Source: Streptosporangium album (GTDB lineage Bacteria; Actinomycetota; Actinomycetes; Streptosporangiales; Streptosporangiaceae). Taken from it: a DNA stretch of 64,000 bases. The DNA is taken from assembly GCF_014203795.1 (NCBI RefSeq), contig NZ_JACHJU010000004.1:62001-126000 (forward strand). The letters are read 5' to 3'. Positions 8,431-18,126 of this stretch are shown piece after piece (within the stretch, counting starts at the first letter, position 1; every line of letters starts with the position of its first letter). Under the pieces are notes generated by a model. That model worked only from the letters and a program-made list of their open reading frames with translations. It searched no databases and had not been told where the DNA came from. Both the position numbers and the translations under genes were made by a program.

Positions 8431-11226
8431 CTATTTGTCCGCGCTCAATTCTTCGACGAGCGCCGCCCTGCCGCCAACCCTGAGCTTGCGATACGTGCTC
8501 GTCAGGCTCTTTTCCACGGCACGCCGGGTCACGCCGAAAGAATCGGCGATCTGCTGGTTCGTCCAGCCCTGCAACACGAAAGCCACGACCGCTTCCTCGG
8601 TCTTGGTCAGCTCACCGCGTTCCAGCGCGACAAGTCGCAGCGCCGGGCCGTACGATTCTGAATCCTCGGCCCACGAAACGCCGCATTCCTCGGCGATTCT
8701 CCTGCCCTCGGAAACGAACTCGTCCGCGTCGGTGGAACCCAGCCTCCCGCCGAGCGCCATGAGCGTCCCGGACAGCTCGATCCGGTCTCCGGAAAGGCGA
8801 AGCGTGTCGGCGGCCCGACGGAGGAGATCGACACCCTCCTCACCCGGGGTGATCACGCCGCGCAACCGCAGCGCGCGGCCGTACGCCGCGGGTGCGCCCC
8901 ACGACCGTGCGATGGCATGCTCCTCGTCGGCCAGTGCGGCGGCGGCCTGGGTGCGCCCGAGCCGGTGACTGATCGCGGCGGCCCACACCCGCCAGGGGTA
9001 CAGCGCCGGGTTCGTCCACCCGCACCGCGACAGCTGCTTGCCGCTGTCGAGGAATCTGTCGAGCGCCGCGGGCAGATCGCCGCGCACCGCGTCCAGCATC
9101 CCCCGCACCATGCGATGCGCGACGACCACCCGGAGGTCTCCGCTCTCCGGGCTCAGCCCGATCACCCGCTCGCCCAGCTCGACGTCCCGCGTGTCAAGCG
9201 CGATCAGGGCGAGCGTCCAGATCGACAGCGTCGTCGCCTCCGGCCAGGCCGGGTCGGAGTTGTCGACCACGCTCATCGCGGCGCTCTTCGCCTGGGCCGG
9301 CTGCCCCGACGCCCTGAGGATCATGCTCCGCTGCGCGTTGACCAGCGCGGTGACGCCGTCGAGCCCCTGATGCTGGGCCTGGTCGCGCACCACGTCCAGC
9401 CACTGGGCGGCGGGCGCCGCCGCGTCGGCGAGGACCAGGGCCGGGACCAGCAGTGGGAGGGCGGTGTAGGCGTACCCGGTGTGCCTCGGCTCCCGCTCCA
9501 GGATCCGGGCGGCCAGGGCGGAGGTTTCCCCGGCCGTGGAGCCGCCGCTGACGGCAGCCGCATACGCCAGTACGGCCAGCAACTCCCGCCCCGCACCGGT
9601 GGAGATCGGCACATCCGCTCCGAACCCCGCCAACCGGTCGAACGCCGCGCCGAGCTCCGCAGCATCCTGCATCCGGAGATAGCGCGCGCGAGCCTCCAGC
9701 CGAAGGCCCAGTTCGCTCCGGTCGTAGGCCGGTCCCAGACCGTGGAACCAGCACGCCGCGTCCTGGACGAGCGCGCCCAGCGACGGGTTGACCGCGCCGA
9801 GCGAGGGCGGGATCCACAGTGCCGCCGCCGCCCGCTCCGTCGCCGAGGTGAGCATCGGTACGGCCTGCGCGATGTGCGTGACCGAGGACGCCAGGTCGAA
9901 CCCCCGCTCGGCCGCGGCCAGATCGACCAGGCGCTGGCCTCGGACCTCGCTGTCGGGCGGGCTGTGCAGCAGCGTGTGCCGGAGGTAGCGCACCGCCTCC
10001 CGCGCGGAACCGTGTTCGAGTGCGGCACCGGCGGCCGCGCGCAGGGTATCGATCTCCCACGGCTCGTAGCCGGAGGTGACCAGCAGGAGCTGGTCGGCGA
10101 CCTGCTGCGCTGAGTGCCCTGCAACGTGGAGCAGCGTCGCCGCCCGGCGGTGCATCAGGGTCCGCGTGCTGACGCTCATCGCCGATTCGATGCCGTGCCG
10201 TAGGCTCTGGTGAACCAGGCGCGGTAAGCGTCCGCGGGCGAGCAGGCCGAGGCGGTCGAGGGTCTGCGTCGCGGACTTGTAGTCGATGCTGTCCAGACCT
10301 GCGAGCTCGCTGACGAGCTCCGGCTCCGCCAGGTCTCCGAACACGACCATCGCCTGTGCCAGATCCCTGACCATCGGTGGTTGGATGCTGAGGCAGAACA
10401 TGCGCCGGTCGAGCAGGAAGGGCTGGCTCATGGTGTGAAGCTCGCCCGCCTGCGACGCGACCGGGTGCACGCCTGCCGTACGCAGTCCACGGAGCATCGC
10501 GACCAGCAAGGCAGGGTTCCCGCCTGACACCTCATGACAGGCCGTGGCGAAGCCGAGGTCGCACGGCTCCCCGAATTCCTCGCTGACCGACCGGCGCACT
10601 CCGTCGACCGACAGCGGCATCGGGTACAGCGAGCGGGCCGCCGACGCGGTGATCTCCCTGAGTAGCATGTGGTCGGAGGCCGCGCACTCCTCCGAGAAGG
10701 CTCCGGCGACCAGGACCCGCGCGCTGCCCAGCCGCTTGGCCAGGTAGGACAGCCAGCGCAGGGACGGCACGTCCACCCACTGGAGGTCGTCGACCACGAT
10801 CAACAGGGTCTCGTCCTTGCTCAGGTTGACGATGAGCGAGTTCAGGCCCAACAGGATCGACTCCTGCGCCAGCGACCGGTACGAGCCGATGTACCACGAC
10901 CCGTCGGAGAACATCTCCCGCACCAGGCTCGCCGCGCCTCCGAAGCAGGCCGTCCAGCGGGCCTCCGGCACTCCGGCCACGAGCGGTTCGAACAGCTGCT
11001 GGGCGATGCCGAAGGTGAAGTTCTGCTCGACCAGCGTGCCGCCGGCGCGCAGGACCCGCGCGTGCGGAGCGGCGGCGTCGGCGATGGAGCGCAGAAGGGC
11101 CGACTTGCCGACACCGGGCGGGCCCATGACCACCATCATGGATCCGTCACCCGCCTCGGTCGCGCGGAGTGCCTGCTCCGCCTGTGCCAGTTCCTTTCCG
11201 CGTTCCAGCAGCATGGAGTCAACCAC
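8431..11226 (-). CDS. LAL-family (large ATP-binding LuxR) regulator 1
   Basis: A 931-aa STAND-type transcriptional activator. The N-terminus carries Walker A (GPPGVGKSALL, about 36) and Walker B (TLLIVVDDLQWVD, about 130). A long helical TPR-like middle region follows, and the C-terminal 65 residues are a LuxR HTH: TKTEEAVVAFVLQGWTNQQI, then VEKSLTSTYRKLRVGGRAAL. ATP/ligand-driven oligomerisation switching on DNA binding is known for the family. It is the last of two coupled LAL genes: its GTG start (11226) overlaps the stop of the preceding LAL by 8 bp, with an in-frame ATG at 11214 as the alternative. Length and number of LAL genes match NysRI-RIII of nystatin-type clusters. Confidence 0.92.
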   Translation of the reverse strand: MVDSMLLERGKELAQAEQALRATEAGDGSMMVVMGPPGVGKSALLRSIADAAAPHARVLRAGGTLVEQNFTFGIAQQLFEPLVAGVPEARWTACFGGAASLVREMFSDGSWYIGSYRSLAQESILLGLNSLIVNLSKDETLLIVVDDLQWVDVPSLRWLSYLAKRLGSARVLVAGAFSEECAASDHMLLREITASAARSLYPMPLSVDGVRRSVSEEFGEPCDLGFATACHEVSGGNPALLVAMLRGLRTAGVHPVASQAGELHTMSQPFLLDRRMFCLSIQPPMVRDLAQAMVVFGDLAEPELVSELAGLDSIDYKSATQTLDRLGLLARGRLPRLVHQSLRHGIESAMSVSTRTLMHRRAATLLHVAGHSAQQVADQLLLVTSGYEPWEIDTLRAAAGAALEHGSAREAVRYLRHTLLHSPPDSEVRGQRLVDLAAAERGFDLASSVTHIAQAVPMLTSATERAAAALWIPPSLGAVNPSLGALVQDAACWFHGLGPAYDRSELGLRLEARARYLRMQDAAELGAAFDRLAGFGADVPISTGAGRELLAVLAYAAAVSGGSTAGETSALAARILEREPRHTGYAYTALPLLVPALVLADAAAPAAQWLDVVRDQAQHQGLDGVTALVNAQRSMILRASGQPAQAKSAAMSVVDNSDPAWPEATTLSIWTLALIALDTRDVELGERVIGLSPESGDLRVVVAHRMVRGMLDAVRGDLPAALDRFLDSGKQLSRCGWTNPALYPWRVWAAAISHRLGRTQAAAALADEEHAIARSWGAPAAYGRALRLRGVITPGEEGVDLLRRAADTLRLSGDRIELSGTLMALGGRLGSTDADEFVSEGRRIAEECGVSWAEDSESYGPALRLVALERGELTKTEEAVVAFVLQGWTNQQIADSFGVTRRAVEKSLTSTYRKLRVGGRAALVEELSADK

Positions 11227-13909
11227 CCACGTTCCGCGCCGCCGGGATCGGGGGCAGGCGCGAGGCGAGCTCGTGACGGCCGGTGATGGCGAGCTTGCGG
11301 TAGATCCCGGTCAGCCGCAGCTCCACGGTCCTGAGGCTCACCGACAGAACGCTCGCGATGGCGGCGTTGGAGCGGCCCGCGGCGGCCAGTGCGGCGATGC
11401 GTTCCTCCTGAGCGGTCAGCGTGGCATTGATCGGGGGTGTGGATCCGGCCTCCTCCAGCAGGCGCCGTGCCCTCGCATAGGAGTCGCGCGACACCGAGTC
11501 CTTCAGAACCCGCACGGCGCTTTCGAGTTCGCCGGTCGCCTCGGCTCCGCTCAGCACGCGCGCCGCACTCAGGTGCGCCGACCCCAGTGTGCTGGGGGCG
11601 CCCCACGTGCGCGCCCGCTCGACGGCGTCCATCGCCAGCCGCCTGGCGGCCTCGCCGTTCCCGCATGCGCTGTTGGCCGCGGCGGCCACCGACCGCCAGG
11701 GCAGCAGCGCGGGATTCGTCCACCCCTTGGCCAGAAGGACCCGTCCGCACTCGTCGATCTCGCGCAGCGCCGCCTCCTGATCAGCCAGCTCCAGATGCAC
11801 GCTGGCCCGTGCGAACAGCAGCATCGCCCAGGCCGCGCCCTGCTCCGCCCCCGCGGGCAGCCGCCGCGCCAGCACCTGCGCGGCCTCCTCCACCGACCGG
11901 CCCGCCAGGTGCAGGCACGCCTCCAACGCGACGAAGGACGGCAGCACCCGCGGGTGCCACGAGTTGAGGGACAGCTCCGCCTTGGCCGCCTCGAAGTCGC
12001 ACACCGCCTGCCCCAGGTTTCCCCGCTGCATCTCGCAACGGCTGCGCTGGAGCAGCGCCAGCGCGGCAGGCACCGGCGCGCCACACCGCCGGGCATCAGC
12101 CAGGACCTCGTCCAGCCCGATCACCGCCTCGGCCACGTCATCGGCCATGTGCAACGCCCTGGCTGCGTGAATCCTCGGGCCGAACGGCTGATCCTCGCCC
12201 TTGAACTGCAGGGCCGCCCTGGCCAGCTCCCGCGACCTGGACCTCGACCGGCCGCGGGCGGCCAGCCTCCAGGCCGCGATCCCCGCCACAACCGGATCCG
12301 CCGACCGGTCGGACGGGTTCGGGAACGACCGCACGGGCAGCCCCGCATCGGCCATGCAGTCGTTGTCTGCCAGCCAGCCGATGGCCGCCAGCGGCCCGAC
12401 GTCCGTTCCACCGCCCTCGTGCCGCGCACAGGCCGCCGCGACAGCCCGTAGCGTGGCCGGCGCGTCACCCCTGGCGTTGAGCAGATCGGCCGCCTGGACG
12501 AGCACCGAGACCGGGACCTCGGGTCCGCTGTTCAGCAGCACCTGCTGGAACCGCCGGTCGCTCGCCGCCGGGCTGTGGCCTACCTCGCTCATCGCCAGCT
12601 CGATGATCAGCCGCTGCCGCTGCTCGCCTCCGACCGGCTCCCGCAACGCCCGGCCGAGCAGGGCCGCCGCACCCTCGTAGTCACCGTCGAGCCGGCGTCT
12701 CCCGGCCACTCGGCGCAGCAGGTTCACCACCCAACCGGCGTCGACGCCCGGCAGGTTCACCACCCACCCGGCTCCGACCGGCGGCGCGTTGAGTAGCAAC
12801 CGAGCCAGCCGGTCCTCCGGAATCACCGCCCGGTGCCCGAGCTCGACCGCGCGCCTGGCCAGCGTCTGCCGCTCCCCCACGCTCATCCCGGCCAGCGCCA
12901 GGTCGGCGACGAGCGGGCTGACCGGGTGCGGATACTCTCCGCCGGTCACCAGGCCCAATCGCACGAGGACCGACAGCGCCTGCTCAGGCGAGATCGCGCT
13001 CGGCGGGGCCAGAGCCGTGAGCAGCCCGAACCCGAGACCGCATTCCCCGACCGCCATCACCCGGAGCAAGGCGAGAGCGTCGGCGGGCAGGCAGGCGAGG
13101 GACGCTGCCATCCGGTCACCGCGCACCCGTCCGGCCAGCTCCCGCAGAACCGGGACATACCGCGCGATGGGCGGCAGCTCGAACTGGTCGAGGATGGCCG
13201 ACAGGGCTGCCGGGCTGCCTCCCGTGGCCTCGGTGGCGGCGGTCACGAACGCCTCGTCGACGGGGCCGGCGTAGCGGGAGACGATCACCTGCCGGACTCC
13301 CCGCTCGGACAGCGGCGGCACCCTCACTACACTGGTGCTCTCTTGACCAGCGACCTGAACCAGGAGCACCGGAACATAGCGCAGCCGCGATGCCATGGCC
13401 GCCAGCCACGCCTTCGACTCCGCGTCCGCCCACTGGGCATCGTCCAGAGCGATCAGCAGCGGCTGCTTCCTGGCCAGGGCCGCGAGTTCCCCGCACAACA
13501 CCGGGATCAGGGCCTGCCGACCCTCCGCCCACAACCGGCGGGAGAAGGCCGGATAGCCGGCACCGGCCAGCCCGGAGGCGATCTGCGAGACCACGCCATA
13601 GCGGAGATCGGCCTCAGCGGGTGAGCAGCGGGCCAGGACAGCCGGCAACGCGGCCTCCTTGGCACGTGCGACAACCGCCCTGAGCAGGGCGCTCCTTCCG
13701 GTGCCCGGCTCTCCGAGCACGGTCACCATGCCGGACCGTCCATGCTGCAGCTCGTTCAGCCGCCCGCCCAACCGGTCCAACTGCTCCTCGCGCTCGGCCA
13801 GGACCTCCGGTGCGGCACCGCTCCAGCGGGCGCCAGCCTCCGTGCTTTTCTGCCCAGCCAGCCCAGTCGTCACGACCGCTCCGACTATCTGTCCACTTCC
13901 GCTGGGCAT
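11219..13909 (-). CDS. LAL-family regulator 2
   Basis: An 896-aa LAL regulator. The ATPase module begins near residue 40 with Walker A GEPGTGRSALL (Lys replaced by Arg at the usual GK position, so ATP binding may be weakened) and Walker B LLIALDDAQWAD. A helical central region is followed by a LuxR HTH at the C-terminus: TAQEERIAALAAAGRSNAAI and VELRLTGIYRKLAITGRHEL. The start at 13909 (MPSGSGQIV) is preferred because CGAGG precedes it at 6-nt spacing; an upstream start at 13972 would add 21 atypical residues. It is translationally coupled to LAL1. Pathway-specific activation of the PKS cluster is inferred from context. Confidence 0.9.
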   Translation of the reverse strand: MPSGSGQIVGAVVTTGLAGQKSTEAGARWSGAAPEVLAEREEQLDRLGGRLNELQHGRSGMVTVLGEPGTGRSALLRAVVARAKEAALPAVLARCSPAEADLRYGVVSQIASGLAGAGYPAFSRRLWAEGRQALIPVLCGELAALARKQPLLIALDDAQWADAESKAWLAAMASRLRYVPVLLVQVAGQESTSVVRVPPLSERGVRQVIVSRYAGPVDEAFVTAATEATGGSPAALSAILDQFELPPIARYVPVLRELAGRVRGDRMAASLACLPADALALLRVMAVGECGLGFGLLTALAPPSAISPEQALSVLVRLGLVTGGEYPHPVSPLVADLALAGMSVGERQTLARRAVELGHRAVIPEDRLARLLLNAPPVGAGWVVNLPGVDAGWVVNLLRRVAGRRRLDGDYEGAAALLGRALREPVGGEQRQRLIIELAMSEVGHSPAASDRRFQQVLLNSGPEVPVSVLVQAADLLNARGDAPATLRAVAAACARHEGGGTDVGPLAAIGWLADNDCMADAGLPVRSFPNPSDRSADPVVAGIAAWRLAARGRSRSRSRELARAALQFKGEDQPFGPRIHAARALHMADDVAEAVIGLDEVLADARRCGAPVPAALALLQRSRCEMQRGNLGQAVCDFEAAKAELSLNSWHPRVLPSFVALEACLHLAGRSVEEAAQVLARRLPAGAEQGAAWAMLLFARASVHLELADQEAALREIDECGRVLLAKGWTNPALLPWRSVAAAANSACGNGEAARRLAMDAVERARTWGAPSTLGSAHLSAARVLSGAEATGELESAVRVLKDSVSRDSYARARRLLEEAGSTPPINATLTAQEERIAALAAAGRSNAAIASVLSVSLRTVELRLTGIYRKLAITGRHELASRLPPIPAARNVGG

Positions 13910-14165
13910 CCGGCACCTCGAATCGACGATGCATGCGCCTGAGTTCAAGCATCTCAATCGCCTAGTGAGCAAACTTTAGTCATCTCCTGTTGGGTTTTGC
14001 AAGCAATTAGGCGTTGGTTTGCATTTGATCACCTTTGTTTGTCTGCGATCACCCCTGCCGGAGCGGGCAGGCTCAACGCTTGTCTCTTCACCGTCAATCC
14101 AAGCCGCGCCAAGCAAACCGAACCATGCAGAACAGCACGCAGAAGTGTCAGGAAGCGCCTCGGCC

Positions 14166-14807
14166 TCAGTTCAGCCGGCGCAACCCCTCGTACACCCGGA
14201 TGATCAACTCAAGCGACGGCTGCCCGTCCGCCTCGGCAGGTGGCAGCACCTTGACCAGGTTCCAGCCGATCGCCTTGCTGACCAGCACGAGCACCACCCC
14301 GATCGGCATCCGGAGCCGGGCCGCGATCTCGATCACGGGCGTGGGCTGCCGGCACATGTCGAAGGCCAGGCGGTAATCATCGGACAGCGTGGGACTCTGG
14401 GCCATCTGGACGCCCTCGGGCGTCACCGAGATCAGCGAGTCGATGCGTAGCGAATCGTCATCGAGGGGCAGGATGTACGGCCGCGGCCCGACCGACTGCT
14501 GCATGACGAACGGCCTCTCCGGATCCGTTTCCGGTATGGGAGTCCCGACGTCCTGGTGATCACCATCGTCGAGCCGCTGCTCCTGCGCGTCTCCCGGCGG
14601 AGCGTCTTCGACCGCGATGTCACCATCCCGCGCGTCACCATCCCGCGCGTCACCATCCCGCGCGTCACCATCCGGCAGGTCTTCTATCGGCTTGGGCAGG
14701 AACTGGTGTTCGGCCCAGGTCTTGTAATCACCCCAGCCGCCGAAGGCGAGCGGGTGGAACCGCGGTCCGTCAGCGTGTCGCCGTCGTTGCCTCCTGTGCG
14801 CGGACAT
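14166..14807 (-). CDS. DUF742-like protein with tandem DGDAR repeats
   Basis: A 213-aa protein. The C-terminal 110 residues fit the DUF742 pattern: RPYILP, a leucine-rich stretch (DSLISVTPEG), then VIEIAARLRMPIGVVLVLVS, a winged-helix-like segment that in this family works with MglA/Roadblock proteins. None of those partners is adjacent, so it is an orphan copy. The N-terminal half is basic then very acidic, with DGDAR repeated three times, encoded by the 15-bp DNA repeats listed separately. It lies between the second and third LAL genes on the same strand. Normal DUF742 proteins are about 120-200 aa, so the repeats look like an insertion in a flexible linker. Confidence 0.7.
   Translation of the reverse strand: MSAHRRQRRRHADGPRFHPLAFGGWGDYKTWAEHQFLPKPIEDLPDGDARDGDARDGDARDGDIAVEDAPPGDAQEQRLDDGDHQDVGTPIPETDPERPFVMQQSVGPRPYILPLDDDSLRIDSLISVTPEGVQMAQSPTLSDDYRLAFDMCRQPTPVIEIAARLRMPIGVVLVLVSKAIGWNLVKVLPPAEADGQPSLELIIRVYEGLRRLN
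14621..14680 (-). repeat. 15-bp tandem repeat inside the DUF742-like gene
   Basis: CACCATCCCGCGCGT occurs three times head to tail (14621-14665) with a fourth degenerate copy (14666-14680). Being 5 codons long it keeps the frame and encodes the DGDAR repeats. Likely length-variable by slippage. Confidence 0.9.
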
Positions 14808-14983
14808 CGCGGAAACCTCACCTGCTCTCGGAAGATCGAGCTCGCGCGACGGCGGAAAGGTGACCTGGGCACCTCCATCCGTCCCCCCGACTTCGTCGCG
14901 CGGTCGTGGCCACTACGAAAGTCCGTTGATTGTCCCCGTCATCACCTAGGTGTTTGCGCAGTGTTCTGCGATCAACGGCGATG

Positions 14984-17668
14984 TCACCTGGCCTTGGCCC
15001 GGTCCCGGCCCATTTCGTGAAGCGTGTCCAGCGCCCACCCCAGATCCGCTCGCCCGCTCACGTCCAGCTTGCGGAAGATGCTGGTCAGGTGGATCTCGAC
15101 CGTGCGTACGGCGATGCTCAGAGTCCGGGCGATCTCCCGGTTGGTGGCGCCGGACGCCGCGAGTTCCGCGACGCGCCGCTCTGCCGTGGTCAGGACGTCC
15201 TCGCCCTGGAACATCCAGCCGCCCGCGGCGACGAGCCGATCCCGCGCCTTCGCGGCCAGCGCGCGGAACCCGCACCGCACCGACACGTACACGGCCTGGC
15301 GGAAATGCCCCCGAGCACCCTCGCGATCGTCCATGCGCAGCAGCGCCTCGCCGAGCAGGGTTTCGGCCCGAACCAGATACCAGCGAGCCGGGGTACCCGC
15401 CAGCGTCTCCACCGACTCCGCGAGCACCTCCGCCCCAGCACTCCCTTCGGTGATCGCCCCCCTCGCTAGCAGGGCGAATCCCCGGGCGGATATTGTGCCC
15501 CAGGCCGCGGCGAGTTGCTCGCCCTGCTCGACGAACTCCGCCGCCTCGTTCCTGCGGTCCAGGTCAGCGAGCAGACATGCCGCGTCCAACCACCACGGGA
15601 CGAATCTCGGATTCCTGACCCCGGTCTCGGCCAGCAGCGCCCCGCAGGCGGTCAGTGAGACCAGCGCGCCTACGAGGTCACCCCGCGACGCCGCCAGATG
15701 CGACCTCGTCATCAGCGCCCGCGGGTAGTCGAGGAGCGACTCCTCCACATCGAGCGCGGTCAGCTCGGCCAGGACGGAAGCGGCCTGACCGATGTCGCCC
15801 CGCTGGGCGAGCACGGCAGCCAGAGCCGTACGCGGCGCCGTACCGCCCCTCGACCATGAGCGCTCATCGGCCAGCCCGACGGCACGGGTCGCGTCCATCA
15901 GGGCCCGGCCGAGGTCACCCGCCTCGCCCAGGATCAGAGAGCGCGTCGACAGGGCCATCGTCCTGGCCCAGTCGTCCCCATGCTCCGTGGCGTACACGAT
16001 CATCCGATCCACTGCCTGAACCGCTTCCTCGACCTCGTCGGCGAACGAGAGTACACACGCGGCGGGACCCAATGCCCAGCTGACATCCGCCCCGCTCAAT
16101 GCCTGGCGGGCCAGCGCGACACACGCTTGCGACGCAGATCCGGACATCGCGGAGATCATCGACCGCGTAGCGAGCAACTCCCGCTCGCCCGCGACATGCG
16201 CCTCCGGCGGCCCCATCGCCATCACGCGCTCGGAGATCACCCTGCTGGACCGGCGGCACCCCCCGATCAGCAACAGCGCCGACTGAACCAACGTCCGCAG
16301 CTCATGGTCGTCGTCGAGTTCCGGCAGGATGTCGCTCAGGATCGAGACCGCCTCCACCTCCTTGCCGACGGACGGCGCGACCTTGGCGAGCTGGGCCGCG
16401 AGCCGCGCCCTCCCCCGCCGGTCATCGGTCCCCTCGATCCAGGCGTGGAGCATCGCGTACGCCCCCGTCGGATCGTCAAGCCCGACCAGCCGCGCCAGGT
16501 CGGCCCGCGCGTCGATGTCTGCGGGATCAGCCACGACCATCTGTCGCAGGTAACGCGCCGCCATCACCACCGACCCGTCCCGCTCGGCACCGCGCGCCGC
16601 CTCACGGAGCACGTTCAGCATCCAGGGTTCCGGAAGCCTGGGCAGCAGCACCAGTTGCGCACTGATCTCCTCGACCGGTCGGCCACCATCGTTGAGCAGC
16701 CGGGCGGCCAGCCTCCGCAACCGCTCCAGGGCGCCGACCGACATCGCGCTCAGCACCCTGGAACGCATCTGATCGTCGTTCAGATCCGCCAGGCCGGCGT
16801 CGATGACCTCCTCGCCACGCAGGATGCCGATCGCGGCGGCGACCAGCGGCTCCGAGACCGCGCCCAGCATGCCCACCAGTTCCTCATCGGCCTGACCCAG
16901 GACGGCAACAGCCTCCACGACCTTGCGGACGTACTCGGGCTGCCGGTCGAGAACCGCCAGCGCGTGCCTGGCAAAGAGTTCAGCGCCAAGCTCCCGGGCC
17001 CTACGCTCACTCCGGTCACCCTCCATGCTCAACCGCTCGAACAGCCGCACAAGAAGCGACGGATTTCCACGGCACACGCGATTGCAGACCCCTGCGAACG
17101 GCTCATCAGGCACGACGCCCAACCACCGCCGGGCCAACTCGCCGGCATCCTCATCGAGCAACGACCCGAGATCGATGGTGAGGTGCCCACGCCCGCCGAC
17201 ACCGCGGTGCTGCGCGAGCACGATAAGCAACGGCAGCCGATGCCCGCGATTCATGAGGAAATCCAGCCACGCCAGCGACTCTTCGTCACACCACTGTGTG
17301 TCGTCGAGCATGATCACCACTGGCCCCGACGCAGCCGCCTCACTGACCCGCCGGAGCAACCGCTGCGACAGCGGAACAGCAGGGCGTTCGGCATGACTCG
17401 GCACTCCACCGAACAGACTCTCCGCTGCATGCCATGGTCGGCGGGTGTCAGCGGCCGAGCACGAGCTACGCAGAACCACCGCTCCGGCGCCCCGGGCATG
17501 CCCCTCCAAGGCGTCCAGCACAGCGGTCTTGCCGGACCCAGCCGATCCCCGGATCAGGATCATGCGTGCCTGCCCTTGCGCGGCCTGATCCAACCCGGAC
17601 ACGAGCGCACGCACCTCGGCCGCCCTGCCCACCAACCCGGCCGCGCCAGGGGTGATTCGTCCCGACAT
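14984..17668 (-). CDS. LAL-family regulator 3
   Basis: An 894-aa LAL regulator with Walker A GSAGSGKTAVL (about residue 38), Walker B VVIMLDDTQWCD, helical TPR-like centre and a C-terminal LuxR HTH (TAERRVAELAASGATNREIA and VEIHLTSIFRKLDVSGRADL). The start at 17668 is preferred: AGGA lies 8 nt upstream; GTG/ATG codons further up would add a short unlikely leader. It is separated from LAL2 by the DUF742-like gene. The IS200/IS605 end lies about 70 bp upstream, so its native promoter may have been displaced. Same family as LAL1 and LAL2; three LALs plus one PAS-LuxR equals the regulator set of nystatin/amphotericin clusters. Confidence 0.9.
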   Translation of the reverse strand: MSGRITPGAAGLVGRAAEVRALVSGLDQAAQGQARMILIRGSAGSGKTAVLDALEGHARGAGAVVLRSSCSAADTRRPWHAAESLFGGVPSHAERPAVPLSQRLLRRVSEAAASGPVVIMLDDTQWCDEESLAWLDFLMNRGHRLPLLIVLAQHRGVGGRGHLTIDLGSLLDEDAGELARRWLGVVPDEPFAGVCNRVCRGNPSLLVRLFERLSMEGDRSERRARELGAELFARHALAVLDRQPEYVRKVVEAVAVLGQADEELVGMLGAVSEPLVAAAIGILRGEEVIDAGLADLNDDQMRSRVLSAMSVGALERLRRLAARLLNDGGRPVEEISAQLVLLPRLPEPWMLNVLREAARGAERDGSVVMAARYLRQMVVADPADIDARADLARLVGLDDPTGAYAMLHAWIEGTDDRRGRARLAAQLAKVAPSVGKEVEAVSILSDILPELDDDHELRTLVQSALLLIGGCRRSSRVISERVMAMGPPEAHVAGERELLATRSMISAMSGSASQACVALARQALSGADVSWALGPAACVLSFADEVEEAVQAVDRMIVYATEHGDDWARTMALSTRSLILGEAGDLGRALMDATRAVGLADERSWSRGGTAPRTALAAVLAQRGDIGQAASVLAELTALDVEESLLDYPRALMTRSHLAASRGDLVGALVSLTACGALLAETGVRNPRFVPWWLDAACLLADLDRRNEAAEFVEQGEQLAAAWGTISARGFALLARGAITEGSAGAEVLAESVETLAGTPARWYLVRAETLLGEALLRMDDREGARGHFRQAVYVSVRCGFRALAAKARDRLVAAGGWMFQGEDVLTTAERRVAELAASGATNREIARTLSIAVRTVEIHLTSIFRKLDVSGRADLGWALDTLHEMGRDRAKAR

Positions 17669-18126
17669 GCTCACCATCCTGATCCAGGAGTACCCTCGCA
17701 TCGGTCCGGCACACAGAGCATGCTTCATAGCGTCAGCTTCTCAGCCCTGAAGGACTGAGCTTGCAGCTCCTCGCCGTCGGTGGCTTCGACGGTTTGGTCC
17801 GCGTCAGGCAGCGTGACTCACTGCCCAGCTTGTGACACCGCGTGCGGCGATGTTACGAGCTGCGTTGACGTCGGCGTGCTCAGCGAAGCCGCACGACGTA
17901 CAGAGAAAGGTTTCCTGGTCGGGCCGGTTCTTCTTGTCCACGTGCCCGCAGGCCGAGCAGCCTTGCGAGGTGTAGGCCGGGTCCACGTAGACCAGAGCGA
18001 CACCGGCACGGGCCGCCTTGTAGGCGATGAACCGGCCGAGCCGGTGGAAGCTCCACGAATGCAGCGTGACCCGCTGGGGCTTACGGAGCCGTACCCGGTC
18101 GCGGATGCCCTGGAGATCTTCCAGGG

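Noticed and set aside
14621-14680. Possible CRISPR array
   Set aside because: Head-to-tail 15-bp repeats without spacers, inside a coding frame. No CRISPR array was seen in the window.
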